Below are positions 9,501-18,265 of a stretch of 64,000 bases of DNA, piece by piece. Each line of letters opens with the position of its first letter. Positions within the stretch are counted from its first letter, which is position 1. Origin of the DNA: Semisulcospira habei (taxonomy: Eukaryota > Mollusca > Gastropoda > Semisulcospiridae); NCBI GenBank assembly GCA_036245525.1, contig BTPG01000004.1, positions 45,042,482 to 45,106,481 of the forward strand, written 5' to 3'. Below the pieces are notes generated by a model. The model saw only the letters and a list, made by a program, of their open reading frames with translations. It was not told where the DNA came from and made no database searches. Position numbers and translations under genes: made by a program.

Positions 9501-10450
9501 CCCTCTCCCTCTGTGTCGACGCGAGTCGGGCTGGTTGGGGCGCACACCTGCTCCCACAGTTCTCCACAACGTCCGGCCTCTGGCCCCCGGAGTTTGCGGA
9601 CAAGCACAGCAACTGGCTGGAGTTACAAGCAGTGTGGCAGGCCATCATCGTTTGGAAGGACCTACTGCGGCACCAGCATCTCCTCGTCCTTTCCGACAAC
9701 TCGACGGTGGTGGCGTACATACAGAAACAGGGAGGAACCCACTCACCCGAGCTGTGCATGCTTCTTTATCGCTTGATGCGCTGGTGCGAGGACCACGACC
9801 TTACACTCGGCGCACGCCACATTCCCGGACGCCTGAATGTGTTGGCGGACTCGTTGTCCCGGCGGGGACAGATGATTCACACGGAATGGACCCTTCGCCA
9901 GGACATTTTCCGTTTGATTTGCTCGCACTGGGAGACCCCCGTGGTGGACCTTTTCGCCACGAGGTGGAATCACCAACTTCCCCTCTTCGTGTCTCCAGTC
10001 CCGGATCCCCTGGCCTGGGCTGTCGACGCCTTGTCCATCACTTGGGAGGGGCTCATCGCCTACGCATTCCCCCCGACGGTCCTTGTCCCCAAAGTCCTCC
10101 AGAAGCTTCGAGGGACAAATGCGATCTTACTCCTGGTCGCCCCGTTCGCTTGGACCCGCTCCTGGTCCACCGACCTGATCAGCCTCGCCACGCACCCTCC
10201 TCTACTGCTCCCCACCCCCCGCACCATGCTCAAGCAGCCGCGTCAGGCGTTGTTCCACCCTTGCCCGGAACGCCTGCTCCTACACGCCTGGAGATTGTGC
10301 GGCAAGCCCTCTCCGCTCGAGGCTTCTCGGGTGCTGCAGTGGAAGCGATCGCTACAGCCCGCAAACCCTCGACTAGGCATGTATACGAGGGAAAGTGGAG
10401 GGTTCTCTGTGCCTGGTGCAGTGGACGTGGTCTCTCCCCCACCGATTTGA
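6449..10450 (+). CDS. DIRS-1 gag-RT-RNase H-methyltransferase-like polyprotein
   Basis: One 1333-codon frame (6449 is its first ATG; the frame is open from 6350). In order: an Arg/Ser-rich linker with three copies of an about 31-residue repeat (RSPSQR...RTRPEP, residues about 105-190); gag core (KRFKSLPQPP, WYAGHSQSF, NCDLLRRDAVL; about 350-540); RT with VSLDLADAYLHVPM and YLDD at about 857-860; RNase H with VDAS (about 1023), WLELQAVW, LSDNST and LADSLSR; and a Dam-like domain (VVDLFATRWN, YAFPP, ILLLVAPFAW; about 1165-1235). It supplies particle protein and cDNA synthesis. Unlike textbook DIRS there is no stop or shift between gag core and RT. The end overlaps the recombinase. Confidence 0.93.
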   Translation: MATDGCSRGNSSGRSATASKHARTYTLTKQRTRLSLEPGLQKRPWRPSSTFVPHVSLRKPQGSPCRLETRLSLEPGSQRPTHCRPEPPADELRTHRVPASRFRSPSQRSTRTRPEPATEVRTHRDSTRRYRSPSQRPARARPEPHATEVHTHRDSTRRGRSPSRVRRRTSDSHRSTGQDSPRGGRGSHSRRSRADSRSSRSSSHRPPPSPWPLPRRPAPSRRSRSPRRSPPSSRRRPSPRPSSLRSPLRRGSSSSTVRRQPVSRSRSPRHPPRSPVARQADGDTLSLVADDPADWLLGRRSRSPASSSAASYVSAAPGPASARMDTRLALDEASRLIAAALPVEVCPASPPVKRRISAFVDADRTVKRFKSLPQPPSFFDLRDAFSSHLLSETRNSDFFTEGRWPPALDIAFQQSWYAGHSQSFLCPLPPVDPAALLQAGGGSLLKRSFPRGLDRTATLVRNTLACSGFLDLLTQAFIRRLEEAWQPDLSPLLGDLLVRAEAGNRAAYHSSVNAMAAASNCDLLRRDAVLQSCTGMPSDLCTQLRRAPLGGSLLFGETWQAVKDSNPDRWPRKSVKLRLPTARAALGRSLRSRRPVPSDPAAPPRAARRRRPLFGRPGPSSAPTPPGPGPPAALGAGGPPDGSPVPPPPTVFGAPVGGRLARFSKQWHLLFREEPWVLDVVTRGLRISFRSPPPLRSAPLWTEVPYDDLKAAALRGEVAALLEKQATEVVQRPDSPAFYSRLFVVPKPGGRWRPVIDLSALNAFIAAPSFRMETTRALRAAVQPMDFAVSLDLADAYLHVPMHTTARKYLRFAFEGVVYQFCALPFGLNLSPWVFTRIMDAVVAKARQSSSSPTSNYLDDLLLRNQVEAALAADRDALMRLLHQLGFLVNTGKSDLSPTCHFIHLGMEFVTDSNRVLLPEARIVKLSSLAAWVGQQTTAPARVWLQLLGLINAAADLIPLGRLYSRPLQLHLLLLWRPSLGDLTTLVPVSPLVLPHLLRWADRTWLAQGVPLSSPPPTLSLCVDASRAGWGAHLLPQFSTTSGLWPPEFADKHSNWLELQAVWQAIIVWKDLLRHQHLLVLSDNSTVVAYIQKQGGTHSPELCMLLYRLMRWCEDHDLTLGARHIPGRLNVLADSLSRRGQMIHTEWTLRQDIFRLICSHWETPVVDLFATRWNHQLPLFVSPVPDPLAWAVDALSITWEGLIAYAFPPTVLVPKVLQKLRGTNAILLLVAPFAWTRSWSTDLISLATHPPLLLPTPRTMLKQPRQALFHPCPERLLLHAWRLCGKPSPLEASRVLQWKRSLQPANPRLGMYTRESGGFSVPGAVDVVSPPPI

Positions 10451-11361
10451 CAATTCCCCAGCTTGCGGACTTCTTCCTTTGGCTCTTCGGAGACCAAGGA
10501 CTGGCCCCTATTACCATCAGGGGATACCTCTCGATGATCGCCGATACCTACCGGCATCTCGGCCGCGCGGATCCCGGCGCTTGCAAGGACCTAGCGGACC
10601 TTATGTCGCACCTTGGCCTACAACGACCTGCCTCGCGTTCGCTACTGCCCCGATGGGATTTGCCTTGGGTGCTTACCTGGCTTAACTCGCCACGCTTCGA
10701 ACCCCTACCACTAGCCAACCTCGCAGACCTGACACGGAAGACATGCTTCCTGCTAGCGCTCGCCACCGCGGCTCGAGTCAGCGAGCTCCACGCCCTGTCA
10801 GCCCGCCCGTCCTGCCTACAGTTTCGAGCGGATGGTTCCGTCCAGCTGGTGACGGACCCTGCATTTATTGCCAAGACAAGGTCTCCGCTGACGGCACCAC
10901 AGGTTATCACCTTAAGACCGTTGCGGAACATCCATTTCCCCAAGGAGACCAGGCAGCAAGATCCCGTACGAGCCCTGAGAGTGTACTTGCGCCGCACCAA
11001 AGCAGTCAGGAGAGGTCGCTCACGCCTCTTCCTACCCTTACGACCGGGCAGAAATGACATTACGGCCCAGACAATCTCTTCATGGCTACGCTGGGTCATC
11101 CGCTCAGCCTACGCCGAGCTCTCCCCACAGGGAGCGAAGAGGTTCCGAATTCGGGCGCACGAAGTACGAGCTATGGCCACAAGCGTCGCCTTTGACAGGA
11201 ACTGCGCTGTCAAGGACATCGTGGCTGCAGTGGGCTGGCGGTCGGAATCCACTTTCGCCCGCTTCTACCTACGGGATCTGGCCGGGCAGCGAGACAACCT
11301 CGCCCTCTTGGGAGGAATCACGGCGGCACAACACTCCCTCCCGGCGCCGCAGGCGCCGTAG
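10270..11361 (+). CDS. DIRS-1 tyrosine recombinase (YR)
   Basis: This frame is offset from the RT frame and is open from 8446, but recognisable recombinase starts at about 10280 (RLEIVRQALSARGF), overlapping the RT ORF by about 170 nt. A SAM-like core-binding region (HVYEGKWRVLCAWC, TIRGYLSMIADTYRHL) is followed by the catalytic domain: Arg I in ATAARVSELHAL (codon at 10774), HEVR box (His about 11158, Arg 11167), and nucleophile Tyr in FARFYLRDL (11266-11268). All four expected residues are present. DIRS elements use such an enzyme to insert circular cDNA without target duplication. No ATG was found at the domain start, so frameshift, splicing or re-initiation is left open. Confidence 0.92.
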   Translation, partial: TPAPTRLEIVRQALSARGFSGAAVEAIATARKPSTRHVYEGKWRVLCAWCSGRGLSPTDLTIPQLADFFLWLFGDQGLAPITIRGYLSMIADTYRHLGRADPGACKDLADLMSHLGLQRPASRSLLPRWDLPWVLTWLNSPRFEPLPLANLADLTRKTCFLLALATAARVSELHALSARPSCLQFRADGSVQLVTDPAFIAKTRSPLTAPQVITLRPLRNIHFPKETRQQDPVRALRVYLRRTKAVRRGRSRLFLPLRPGRNDITAQTISSWLRWVIRSAYAELSPQGAKRFRIRAHEVRAMATSVAFDRNCAVKDIVAAVGWRSESTFARFYLRDLAGQRDNLALLGGITAAQHSLPAPQAP

Positions 11362-11461
11362 GTATGCACCTTTTGGGGACTATAGAGTGTCCGAGGGGAG
11401 GAGGGGGTCATGATCCTAGAAAACACTCTAGACGTGCGGCACCCTCCTCCTGTTCGGCATT

Positions 11462-11557
11462 CTCCTTATAGTCATGTCATCGGTAATGTTTTTGAAGAAA
11501 CAAATTCATTTTTCTTTAAAAGGTATTTTTTCGAAAAATACTTAACGATGACATGAC
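11462..11557 (+). repeat. DIRS-1 internal complementary region (ICR)
   Basis: 11462-11503 is the exact reverse complement of the left end 5344-5385. It is followed directly by 11504-11557, the near-complement of the right end 11757-11812 (ATTTTTTCGAAAAATACTTA versus TAAGTATTTTTCGAAAAAAT). The two halves together are the complement of a right-end/left-end junction, the template DIRS elements use to complete circular DNA. Confidence 0.92.
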
Positions 11558-11605
11558 TCGAAGGACCCTCCCACCTGCCCTGCTTGCCGCGGGTGAGCCT
11601 AACTT

Positions 11606-11812
11606 CGTGACTGGAGTTCACACGTGAACAGGCCTGATGGGTAGGAGCGGGAGACAACTCTCGGTCCCTCTACGGGATCCCCGAGTGCTTCCCGGGTTGT
11701 GTGGCACAACCGGTTCTTAGGCTAGAATTGAGCAAGGAGTAGACACTCCTTATAGTCATGTCATCGGTAAGTATTTTTCGAAAAAATACCTTTTAAAGAA
11801 AAATGAATTTTC
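11606..11812 (+). repeat. DIRS-1 right inverted terminal repeat and right end
   Basis: 11606-11771 is complementary to the left repeat. The final 41 bases (GGTAAGTATTTTTCGAAAAA and on to AAAAATGAATT) are unique to the right end and copied in complement in the ICR. Confidence 0.9.
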
Positions 11813-14477
11813 CCATATTTTGGGATGGGTACGGTATCACTATTAGCTTCTGTTCCCTTACATTACAGGAGATTGTGTATTGAGCCTTTGTGAGAGATAC
11901 CCATCATAAAGACCATCATTTAGGTGGTCACAGCAACTTAAATAATGGTTAACCCATCTAACCCCACAGCCACATTTCTGAAAATTTGGAGGTGTCACGC
12001 AACAACAATGTATGAGTTGCGGGAGATGGAGCGACCATGATAATTCAGGGCTAGTGCCCACGGCAGTTCACCCTTCTCCAAATTGCTCTGTTTAGTTGGG
12101 CTCTGTGCCAGCCGTGACCCACTTCACTGATAAGTGCGCGTGGGTCATAGCAGGCTCCAGCCTAGCTGCTGGCGGGAAGCGTTGCACTCTTTGTTCCCTG
12201 TTGAAGTCTGCCAGGCATGTGATAAGTTTAGCCTGTTTATAACTTATTATTACCGTGGCTAAAAAGTTGCAATTGTAAATATCATTATGTAACACTATGC
12301 TTGAAATTGTCCTCTTCAAGCTCATATAAGTTTGGTTTGAACAACCTCTTCGAATTCTGTGCTTATGACTTGATTACAACGTGTGTAGTTCGAGGAACTT
12401 TCCTTCCGCGCGCTAGACAGCAGTGCTTGTGTGTAAAAAACTTGTTTTCTGTGCCGGATGTATCGCTCCAATGTGTGCCCTTATCTGATGAATATATGTA
12501 AAGTTTAGCTTGTTAAAGCCATGGAGAATGAACATTCCTTTCCAAGACATTTGGAAGCCGTGAATTCTTTGTGTAGACTTTGTGGTAGAAGGTCTAAGCG
12601 AGCAGTCAAAGACAAAAACAGACCTGTGTTTTTGTGCACTAAATTAATACGCCAGTGATATATTTTCGTGTTACAACATTGATGTGCTCAACGACCAGAA
12701 AGGGAAGCATTCTAAATGCGAAGCTTAGAATCCTTCTGACAGAGCATTTGGCTATGGTTTCTCCACATTTTCATCAGGTATTCACAGACTGTCACTCGTC
12801 CAAAAAATGAAACTGATTGGCCTATCAAGTTTAGACACAGCATCACATTGACCCTGTAGACGCACTCATTTTAAGCCATTTTAATGTGACACTAAACCGG
12901 AACTGAATCTCTTAACAGCAAACAGTAAACCTCTGCTTTGTGTATTGTTTGTAAACTGTATTAAAATTGTGAGATTGTTAAAACATTGACTGTATCTGTG
13001 AAATTCGCATACTTCATGTTGGCGTGCTCTGAATGGATTACCGTTTTCACTTGGCCCACCAAACTGGCTTTAGCACGACTCGGGTATGTGGTTGTTGAAG
13101 ATTTTAGCATGGGATATGCCAGTTAAGACATCTGTTGACAGCACTGACTTTGTCTGAACTTTCCAAAAACTTCGGTTTTTGAACCGTGATGCGATGAAAA
13201 GTGTGATAAACTAACTTAAGGCTGCATCTCATCCGTCTCCTAGTGATACTTTGAGCCAGTGCATGACAAACGTCCACGCAGATTACCCCAGCATGTTTGG
13301 TATCCAAAGATAGTACAATTTCTCCTCTACAAGACGATGTATGTTCAAATAATCACTCACAACTGCAGGTTAATTAAATTCGGGTTTACAGACAACATCT
13401 GTAATTTACAGCTTATTCGCCGATGTATGCAGCAGAGGCTAAGAGCTAATCGGGGTCAAGCACAGTAGTACTGTAAACAAAGACGACTGCTGCGCTATTC
13501 GCATCCCCAGCGGAAGCGAGACCGCATAGCTGGTTCCTTATCAGTGATGGTATTTAGCGCGCTGATAGTAAGGGGAAGGAGGCTGCCTCCCTATCTCAGT
13601 GCACTCGCGAAGCCGATCTCTAAGTGTGCTGGCGCGCGCCGGAGGGCATAGAGCTGAAAACTAAAGAGCATAGGCCAAGCTAATCTGGCACTGCCCCTGA
13701 ATTATCATGGTCGAACCATCTGCTACAGTGCGTCAGGGCTAAATGTTTATAGATGCTTTTTGCTCTTGGTGACTCCTATTTTGGCCGTTGCTTGCACCTG
13801 TCTATTTACCCTTATCATTCGGAATGCACCAGTCTGTGAAATAAGTTTGACTAAAATTGTTCAAGGGTAGTGCCAGAATAGCTTGGCGCCTCTAGGCGCC
13901 AAGCTATTCTGGCACCAACCTTGAACTAAAGCTATTGGTCTATATCCTTATCTGTAAGTACTATAATGTAGCTTGCATATGGTAGTGTACAAATTTGAAG
14001 CTTTCAGCCTCGGTATGATATGGGTTAAGACCACTTTTTTTCTTGCAAAAGAGGTGGTCGCTCAAAACAGGCTCAGCTGCAGAACAACGTTGTGACTGCA
14101 TAAAGACAGGTTACTTTCTTCATCCTTGTCTTTGGTTCGTGAGCAAAGGTCATAGACCCAATGTCGGCTGCAGTTGCATGTGCACAGCTGTGGCCGACAT
14201 CGCGACAAAGACCTTTTGCTGGCTTTTGACGATGTTTGCCTGTGGGATTTGGCTTAACCTTTAAGCTACCAACTTATTTTCCTACAAATTGCCCTGTGTC
14301 CCTAACTTTTTTCTTTCAAACCAAGTAAAACTGGGTTACATAATTCAAACTGTAAGTATGATGTTAATTCTGCTTCAAAATGTACAAAATTTTGACATGA
14401 TTTTGGAAAATACATACAGTATATCATACTTTTGTCATTTTAAGTGTCTGTGTGCGTCTTTGTTTACCTGTCATATA
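11813..14477 (+). other. RyR intron sequence with hairpin repeats
   Basis: No protein coding is recognised. A half copy of the family-A TTAA repeat lies at 11949-12060, another half copy at about 13675-13742, and a clean hairpin at 13861-13925 (TAGCTTGGCGCC with its complement). A family-F hairpin (ATGTCGGCTGC / TGTGGCCGACAT) lies at about 14155-14200. The remainder (12100-13670) looks like AT-rich intron; I see nothing specific in it. Confidence 0.5.
13861..13925. repeat. Palindromic family-A hairpin core
   Basis: TCAAGGGTAGTGCCAGAATA leads to GGCGCC and its complement, closing with CACCAACCTTGAA. This is the core of the most abundant palindromic repeat of the window, here without clear TTAA borders. 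Confidence 0.65.
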
Positions 14478-15857
14478 TCTTAGGAAAAGGTGCTAAACCA
14501 TACCCAAACGACTTGAAGAATTTTTAGACCTGTCTCTAACCTTCCGTTTATTTCAAAGATTTTGGAGAATGTTGTTTTGAAACAGCTACAAAGCCATTTG
14601 TCTGGAAACGGTCTGTTAGAAATGCATCAGTTGGCATACAGAAAGGATCACAGCACGGAGACTGCTGTGCTGAGCGTCCTGGATGGTCTGCTAGTGAAGG
14701 CAGACAAGAGACTTGTCTCTCTCATTGCTCTGCTGGACCTCAGTGCAGCATTCAACACGCTCGATCATTCTGTTTTGCTGAAGAGGTTAGAGGTGACCTT
14801 TGGCATCCGTGGTACTGCCCTGGTCTGGTTCACTTCATACGTTAAGGATCGTTCTCAGGCTGTTATTGTTAATGGCCAGCTATCTGCTTCTAGTCTTCTG
14901 TTGTGTGGAGTCCCTCAGGGCTCCGTATTAGGGCCTGTTTTGTTCACTCTATATTCACAACCTCTGTCTGATGTAATTGCCGCCCATGAGTGTGATTTTC
15001 ACAAGTATGCCGATGATACTGAATTGTCAAGAAGTAGCGCGCCTAGCCATTTCAACTCCGCTAAGATGAGTGTACAGTGTTGTATAGACGACGTCCTGTC
15101 CTGGATGACAAGAAACAAACTTAAGCTTAACACCGACAACACCGAGGTCATGCCTGTTGGCTCTCAGTCTAGCCTTAGTCTGATTAACGGCGAGTTCGCA
15201 AACATTTGGTGGCTGCAGGGTTCCCTTCCAGAACTGTGTCAAATATCTGGGTGTGAAGATTGATTCGACGCTCTCCATGCATGATCATATCAGTAGCGTC
15301 TGCCGAGCTGGTTTCCTTGAGCTGCGCAGAATTTCTTCCCTGATACCGTATCTCACAGAAAGTGCGGCATCAAGACTTGTAAATGCATTCATTATGTCCA
15401 GGCTCGATTATTGCAATTCTGTTCTGGCAGGTTTACCGGCAGATCAGATTTCACGCTTGCAGATGATTCAAAACAATGCGGCGCATCTCGAATCTTGAAG
15501 AAACAAAAGAGAGACCACGTTACGCCTCTACTGAAGCAGCTGCACTGACTGCCCGTAAAATTCCGCTGCCAGTACAAAATTGCAATTTTCACCTATCGGC
15601 ATTTTGACAGATCTCTCCCGCCATACCTTTCTGCCAAGCTGTCTGTTTATCAGCCATCACGCACCCTCCGTTCCTCTAGTGTAAAACGTTTTAAAATCCC
15701 GAAGCTTAACATGAAAACTGTCGGGGAGCGTTCTTTCACCTTTTTAGCCCCAAGTGTGTGGAACTCCCTGCCAACTGAAATGCGGAATCTGCCCACATTG
15801 TCACAGTTCAAAGCTCACTTAAAGACTTTTCTTTTCTGTCGGGCATTTAACACTTAG
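14478..15857 (+). pseudogene. LINE reverse transcriptase, C-terminal two thirds, frameshifted
   Basis: Fingers and palm run from 14510: YRKDHSTETAVLSVLDGLL, LLDLSAAFNTLDHSVLL, CGVPQGSVLGPVLFTLYS, and YADD at about 15007. A frame change near 15240 moves to KYLGVKIDSTLSMHDHIS and the CNSVLAGLP block. A further one near 15490 moves to LKKQKRDHVTPLL with a stop in place of Trp. The end SVWNSLPTEMRNL...FLFCRAFNT is at about 15855. It has no endonuclease and is not functional. Confidence 0.85.
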
Positions 15858-16062
15858 CTCATTTTTAGCTAACTTTTGACTGCCTTTTATTCTGATCCTA
15901 GAGGAAGTAAATGTAAGGTGTTGGGAAGAGATGGGGTGGTTTAAAGTAGTGTATAATCGTGCGTGTGTCTGAGAGAGAGGGTGTGCTGTTGTGCATGCGC
16001 AGTGAGTCCAGTGTTTTCCTGGAGAACAGCGCTATACAAGAACTATGTATTATTTATTATTA
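14478..16062 (+). mobile_element. CR1/L2-like LINE, 5-prime truncated
   Basis: The copy starts inside RT (NFRPVSNLPFISKILENVVL) and ends with a 3-prime UTR closing in CAGCGCTATACAAGAAC and a TATTATTTATTATTA tail. It is of the same broad type as the element at 1452-4078 but clearly diverged in sequence and on the opposite strand. Confidence 0.87.
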
Positions 16063-16319
16063 TACCTCTGTCAGAAATTCAATCCAGAAACAACAAAACT
16101 GGTTAGAAACATACCAGTGGCAGTCAGGAAGTCACCACTCCACTCATTCCATGATACTGATCACACACATATATCTCATGACATACCCGCAGGTGACAAA
16201 CAAGTCAGGTAGGTTTCAAAACTGTATTCAATTTTAAAGTTTTTGACGTAATTCCATCTTAAGAAAATATGAGAAAAATATTTTTGAATGTCAAAAAAAC
16301 TCAACATAGGCCTAAACCA

Positions 16320-16649
16320 TCACGTGGCCACTACTAAACAGGTCAGGCTCATCTTCCGCATTACACAGGTATGTACAGGTAGCTCTTCGTCATCGTTGAT
16401 ATTGGACTCAAAATTGGTAAGATCTTCAATGTGCACTGAACTGAAGCTGAAGTCCGATTCAGAGTCATCTTCTCTGACAGAATTTGAACAAATATCATCC
16501 AGTAATGCTGTAAATTCAGGGTCGCATTCACTCTCCATGCTCAAGTCACGTTGTAAGCGAAACAGTCTCGAAAAACACCTACCTTTTGATTCAAAACAAA
16601 CTCGAAAAGCACCCCACATGTAGCGGAAACAAAAGTAGGCATATCCCAC
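16320..16649 (-). pseudogene. Antisense acidic N-terminal-like fragment, unidentified
   Basis: From an internal ATG (about 16540) the minus strand reads MESECDPEFTALLDDICSNS and then alternating acidic/Ser residues (DDSESDFSFSS). Short Met-acidic starts like this are common at the N-termini of piggyBac-type transposases, and the window is rich in TTAA repeats, but no catalytic domain follows. It is listed as unidentified. Confidence 0.3.
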
Positions 16650-16842
16650 AATGCATTGACTCTGTTAAAAGTTGGAATGGGTGCGAAATGAACTGGAACT
16701 GAGTGGAAACTGAAAGAAGGTACGTATGGGCGGTACGGTCGTACATGGAGTGATATGTCACAGGCGGAACCGGGCGGTATGGTAGTTAAAAGTTTTATTT
16801 TTTTTATTTTTTTACCTTCTTGGGATAGTTTGTTGCGCACAT

Positions 16843-16966
16843 TTAACCCTTTGAAGACTTCTGAGTAGAGAAAAGATCGACCACGACAGTTCAAGGGTGA
16901 TGGCACCATCCTTGAACTATCATGGTTGATCAACATCCTGTTGTGTGTTAGGACTGCATAAGTTAA
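16843..16966. repeat. TTAA-bounded family-A repeat, degenerate
   Basis: It opens TTAACCCTTTGAAG, carries the palindrome GATCGACCACGACAGTTCAA with its complement, and closes on a TTAA that is also the first TTAA of the next repeat. Confidence 0.6.
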
Positions 16967-17036
16967 CCCCCTTATGCATGCAGCTAGGAGTACTGTAAAT
17001 AGTATTGATGGCTACATGCACAAGGGGCGTAATTAA
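16963..17036. repeat. TTAA-bounded family-C repeat
   Basis: It runs from TTAACCCCCTTATGCATGCAG to CATGCACAAGGGGCGTAATTAA and is a 74-bp palindrome. Related copies lie at about 20131-20213 and 34486-34627. Confidence 0.68.
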
Positions 17037-17086
17037 GTACAATCAGAGACGGTCAGTCCAGACCCAGTGCTTTGGTTGACTTTCAG

Positions 17087-17236
17087 GATTCAAAAGAATG
17101 GAAAGGACTCGACAGCTCCTTACTTCCCTATGGACAAGCTGAAGTCTTTTGTCATGCGCTCTCTCACTACTGCCATGGAGAAAGGAGCTGCCCACATACG
17201 TGACCCAATCGGTGGCTCCAATGCAAACCTCTTTGT
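17087..17236 (+). CDS. RyR: Ryanodine receptor, exon C
   Basis: The exon is bounded by TTTCAG and a GTGAGT donor. It encodes MDKLKSFVMRSLTTAMEKGA then HIRDPIGGSNANLFV, the conserved RyR block of the form HARDPVGGSVEFQFV. It is joined in phase 2 to exon B and leaves phase 2 (GT|G, Val) for exon D. Confidence 0.96.
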
Positions 17237-17486
17237 GTGAGTATAATTATATCAGTATATATAACTATACTGATTGAAGTTTTAAGCCTTTGGCTGTCGG
17301 TAACATGTTTTCTTGTGATGATTCCTGCATAAATCATTGCAATAGAAAATGCTACCACCAGCCATAGGGTGAAAGATGAAAGCACTAATGCTCCATTGTC
17401 AACTCATTTGTGTGTCTATTAGTACTGTATTGTTTGAAAGGCATCTGTGATGTGAATGTCAGTTTGAGCTCCTTGTCTGTTGACAG

Positions 17487-17602
17487 GCCACTGGTGAAGG
17501 TGTGTAACAACCTTCTGGTGATGGGACTGTTGGATGACGACGACCTCCATCACCTGCTCTGTCTTTTGGCACCTGCTGTCTTTGACTATGAACATCTCCG
17601 CA
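17487..17602 (+). CDS. RyR: Ryanodine receptor, exon D
   Basis: It encodes PLVKVCNNLLVMGLLDDDDL then HHLLCLLAPAVFDYEHLR, matching the family segment [23 protein letters not shown]. In vertebrate RyR1 a long Glu-rich tract follows here; in this gene the next exon begins almost at once. The donor is A|GTAAGT, phase 1. Confidence 0.96.
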
Positions 17603-18166
17603 GTAAGTCTTGCTTTTGGCGTCAAATTGTAATCATCCTGCCACATGGGTTGATATGTGTGTAAAACTTCAGATATTCAATGCATCTGATCAAGTGAAAC
17701 ATACTGATTGTTATTAGCAAGAAAAATACCTTGCGGAATCTGTCAGGCAGTCGTGAATTTGCTACCCCATACCTTGCACAATCTGTGGTAGGGCTGTCAT
17801 GAACTTTTTGACACCTTACCTTGAAGAATTGCTTGTAGGTCTATCATGATCAGTATCTGTTATAGGTCTGTCATGATGAGAATCTGTCATGAGCTTTTGA
17901 CCCCATGGGGTTCAGAGCTTGTGACAGACCTACAATAGATTCTTTAAGGATCTTTCTGAAGGCAAAACATAGGAAATACTATTCATACTTCTATACAAAT
18001 TTTCATTGTAAATCTTACCTTTGACATCACTTTAAGAAAAAAAAAAAACACCCAGAAAGTGAAGTGTAAGATCATTAACCACCAAATTTATTTGGTAGCC
18101 TAATATACCAATTGTATTTTGAAAGTCATGGATGTGTTTTGATACAGAAACTTTTATTTTGTACAG
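17603..18166 (+). other. RyR intron D-E
   Basis: AT-rich intron. There are several loosely repeated GGTCTGTCATGA phrases at 17790-17930 and an A tract at 18035. No coding is seen. It ends TTTTGTACAG. Confidence 0.5.
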
Positions 18167-18222
18167 ATCCCTCAGGCTTGGGTCTTCTCAGCATGAAACT
18201 GGATGAGCCTGTGAAACTTGAG
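18167..18222 (+). CDS. RyR: Ryanodine receptor, exon E (56 nt)
   Basis: A very short exon, NPSGLGLLSMKLDEPVKLE, equivalent to the family sequence GLLQMKLPESVKLQ after the acidic tract. It enters in phase 1 and leaves in phase 0 at GAG|GTACTT. It is identified by position, phase and sequence together. Confidence 0.92.
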
Positions 18223-18265
18223 GTACTTAACATGGCATTTTGATTAGTCTAATATTGTTCTCCCC

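Larger units (their letters stand above)
5344..11812 (+). mobile_element. DIRS-1, near-complete DIRS retrotransposon
   Basis: The left end TTTGTTTCTTCAAAAACATT (5343-5362) begins an inverted repeat of about 185 bp. Coding follows (gag, RT, RNase H, Dam-like domain, tyrosine recombinase; 5713-11361), then the ICR (11462-11557), then the right inverted repeat ending about 11812. Length is about 6.5 kb. The main gag-RT-MT frame and the recombinase are both open. It sits in the sense direction in an RyR intron. Confidence 0.95.
16063..17086 (+). other. RyR intron with an antisense coding remnant and MITEs
   Basis: It contains an antisense acidic reading (16320-16649, separate entry) and two adjoining TTAA repeats (16843-16966, 16963-17036). 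No other coding signal is seen. Confidence 0.5.

Noticed and set aside
8446..10270. A second frame open for about 600 codons across the RT region of DIRS-1, also open in DIRS-2 (46061-48016), and in frame with the recombinase.
   Set aside because: In DIRS-4 the same frame has early stops (for example TGA at 63151 and more at about 63280 and 63325), and its translation is Pro/Arg/Gly-rich without motifs. It is best explained by high GC content, not by an overlapping gene.
17410..17664. A plus-strand frame that starts at 17410 and includes RyR exon D.
   Set aside because: The first part is intron read-through; the real exon begins after the GTTGACAG acceptor at 17487 and ends at 17602.
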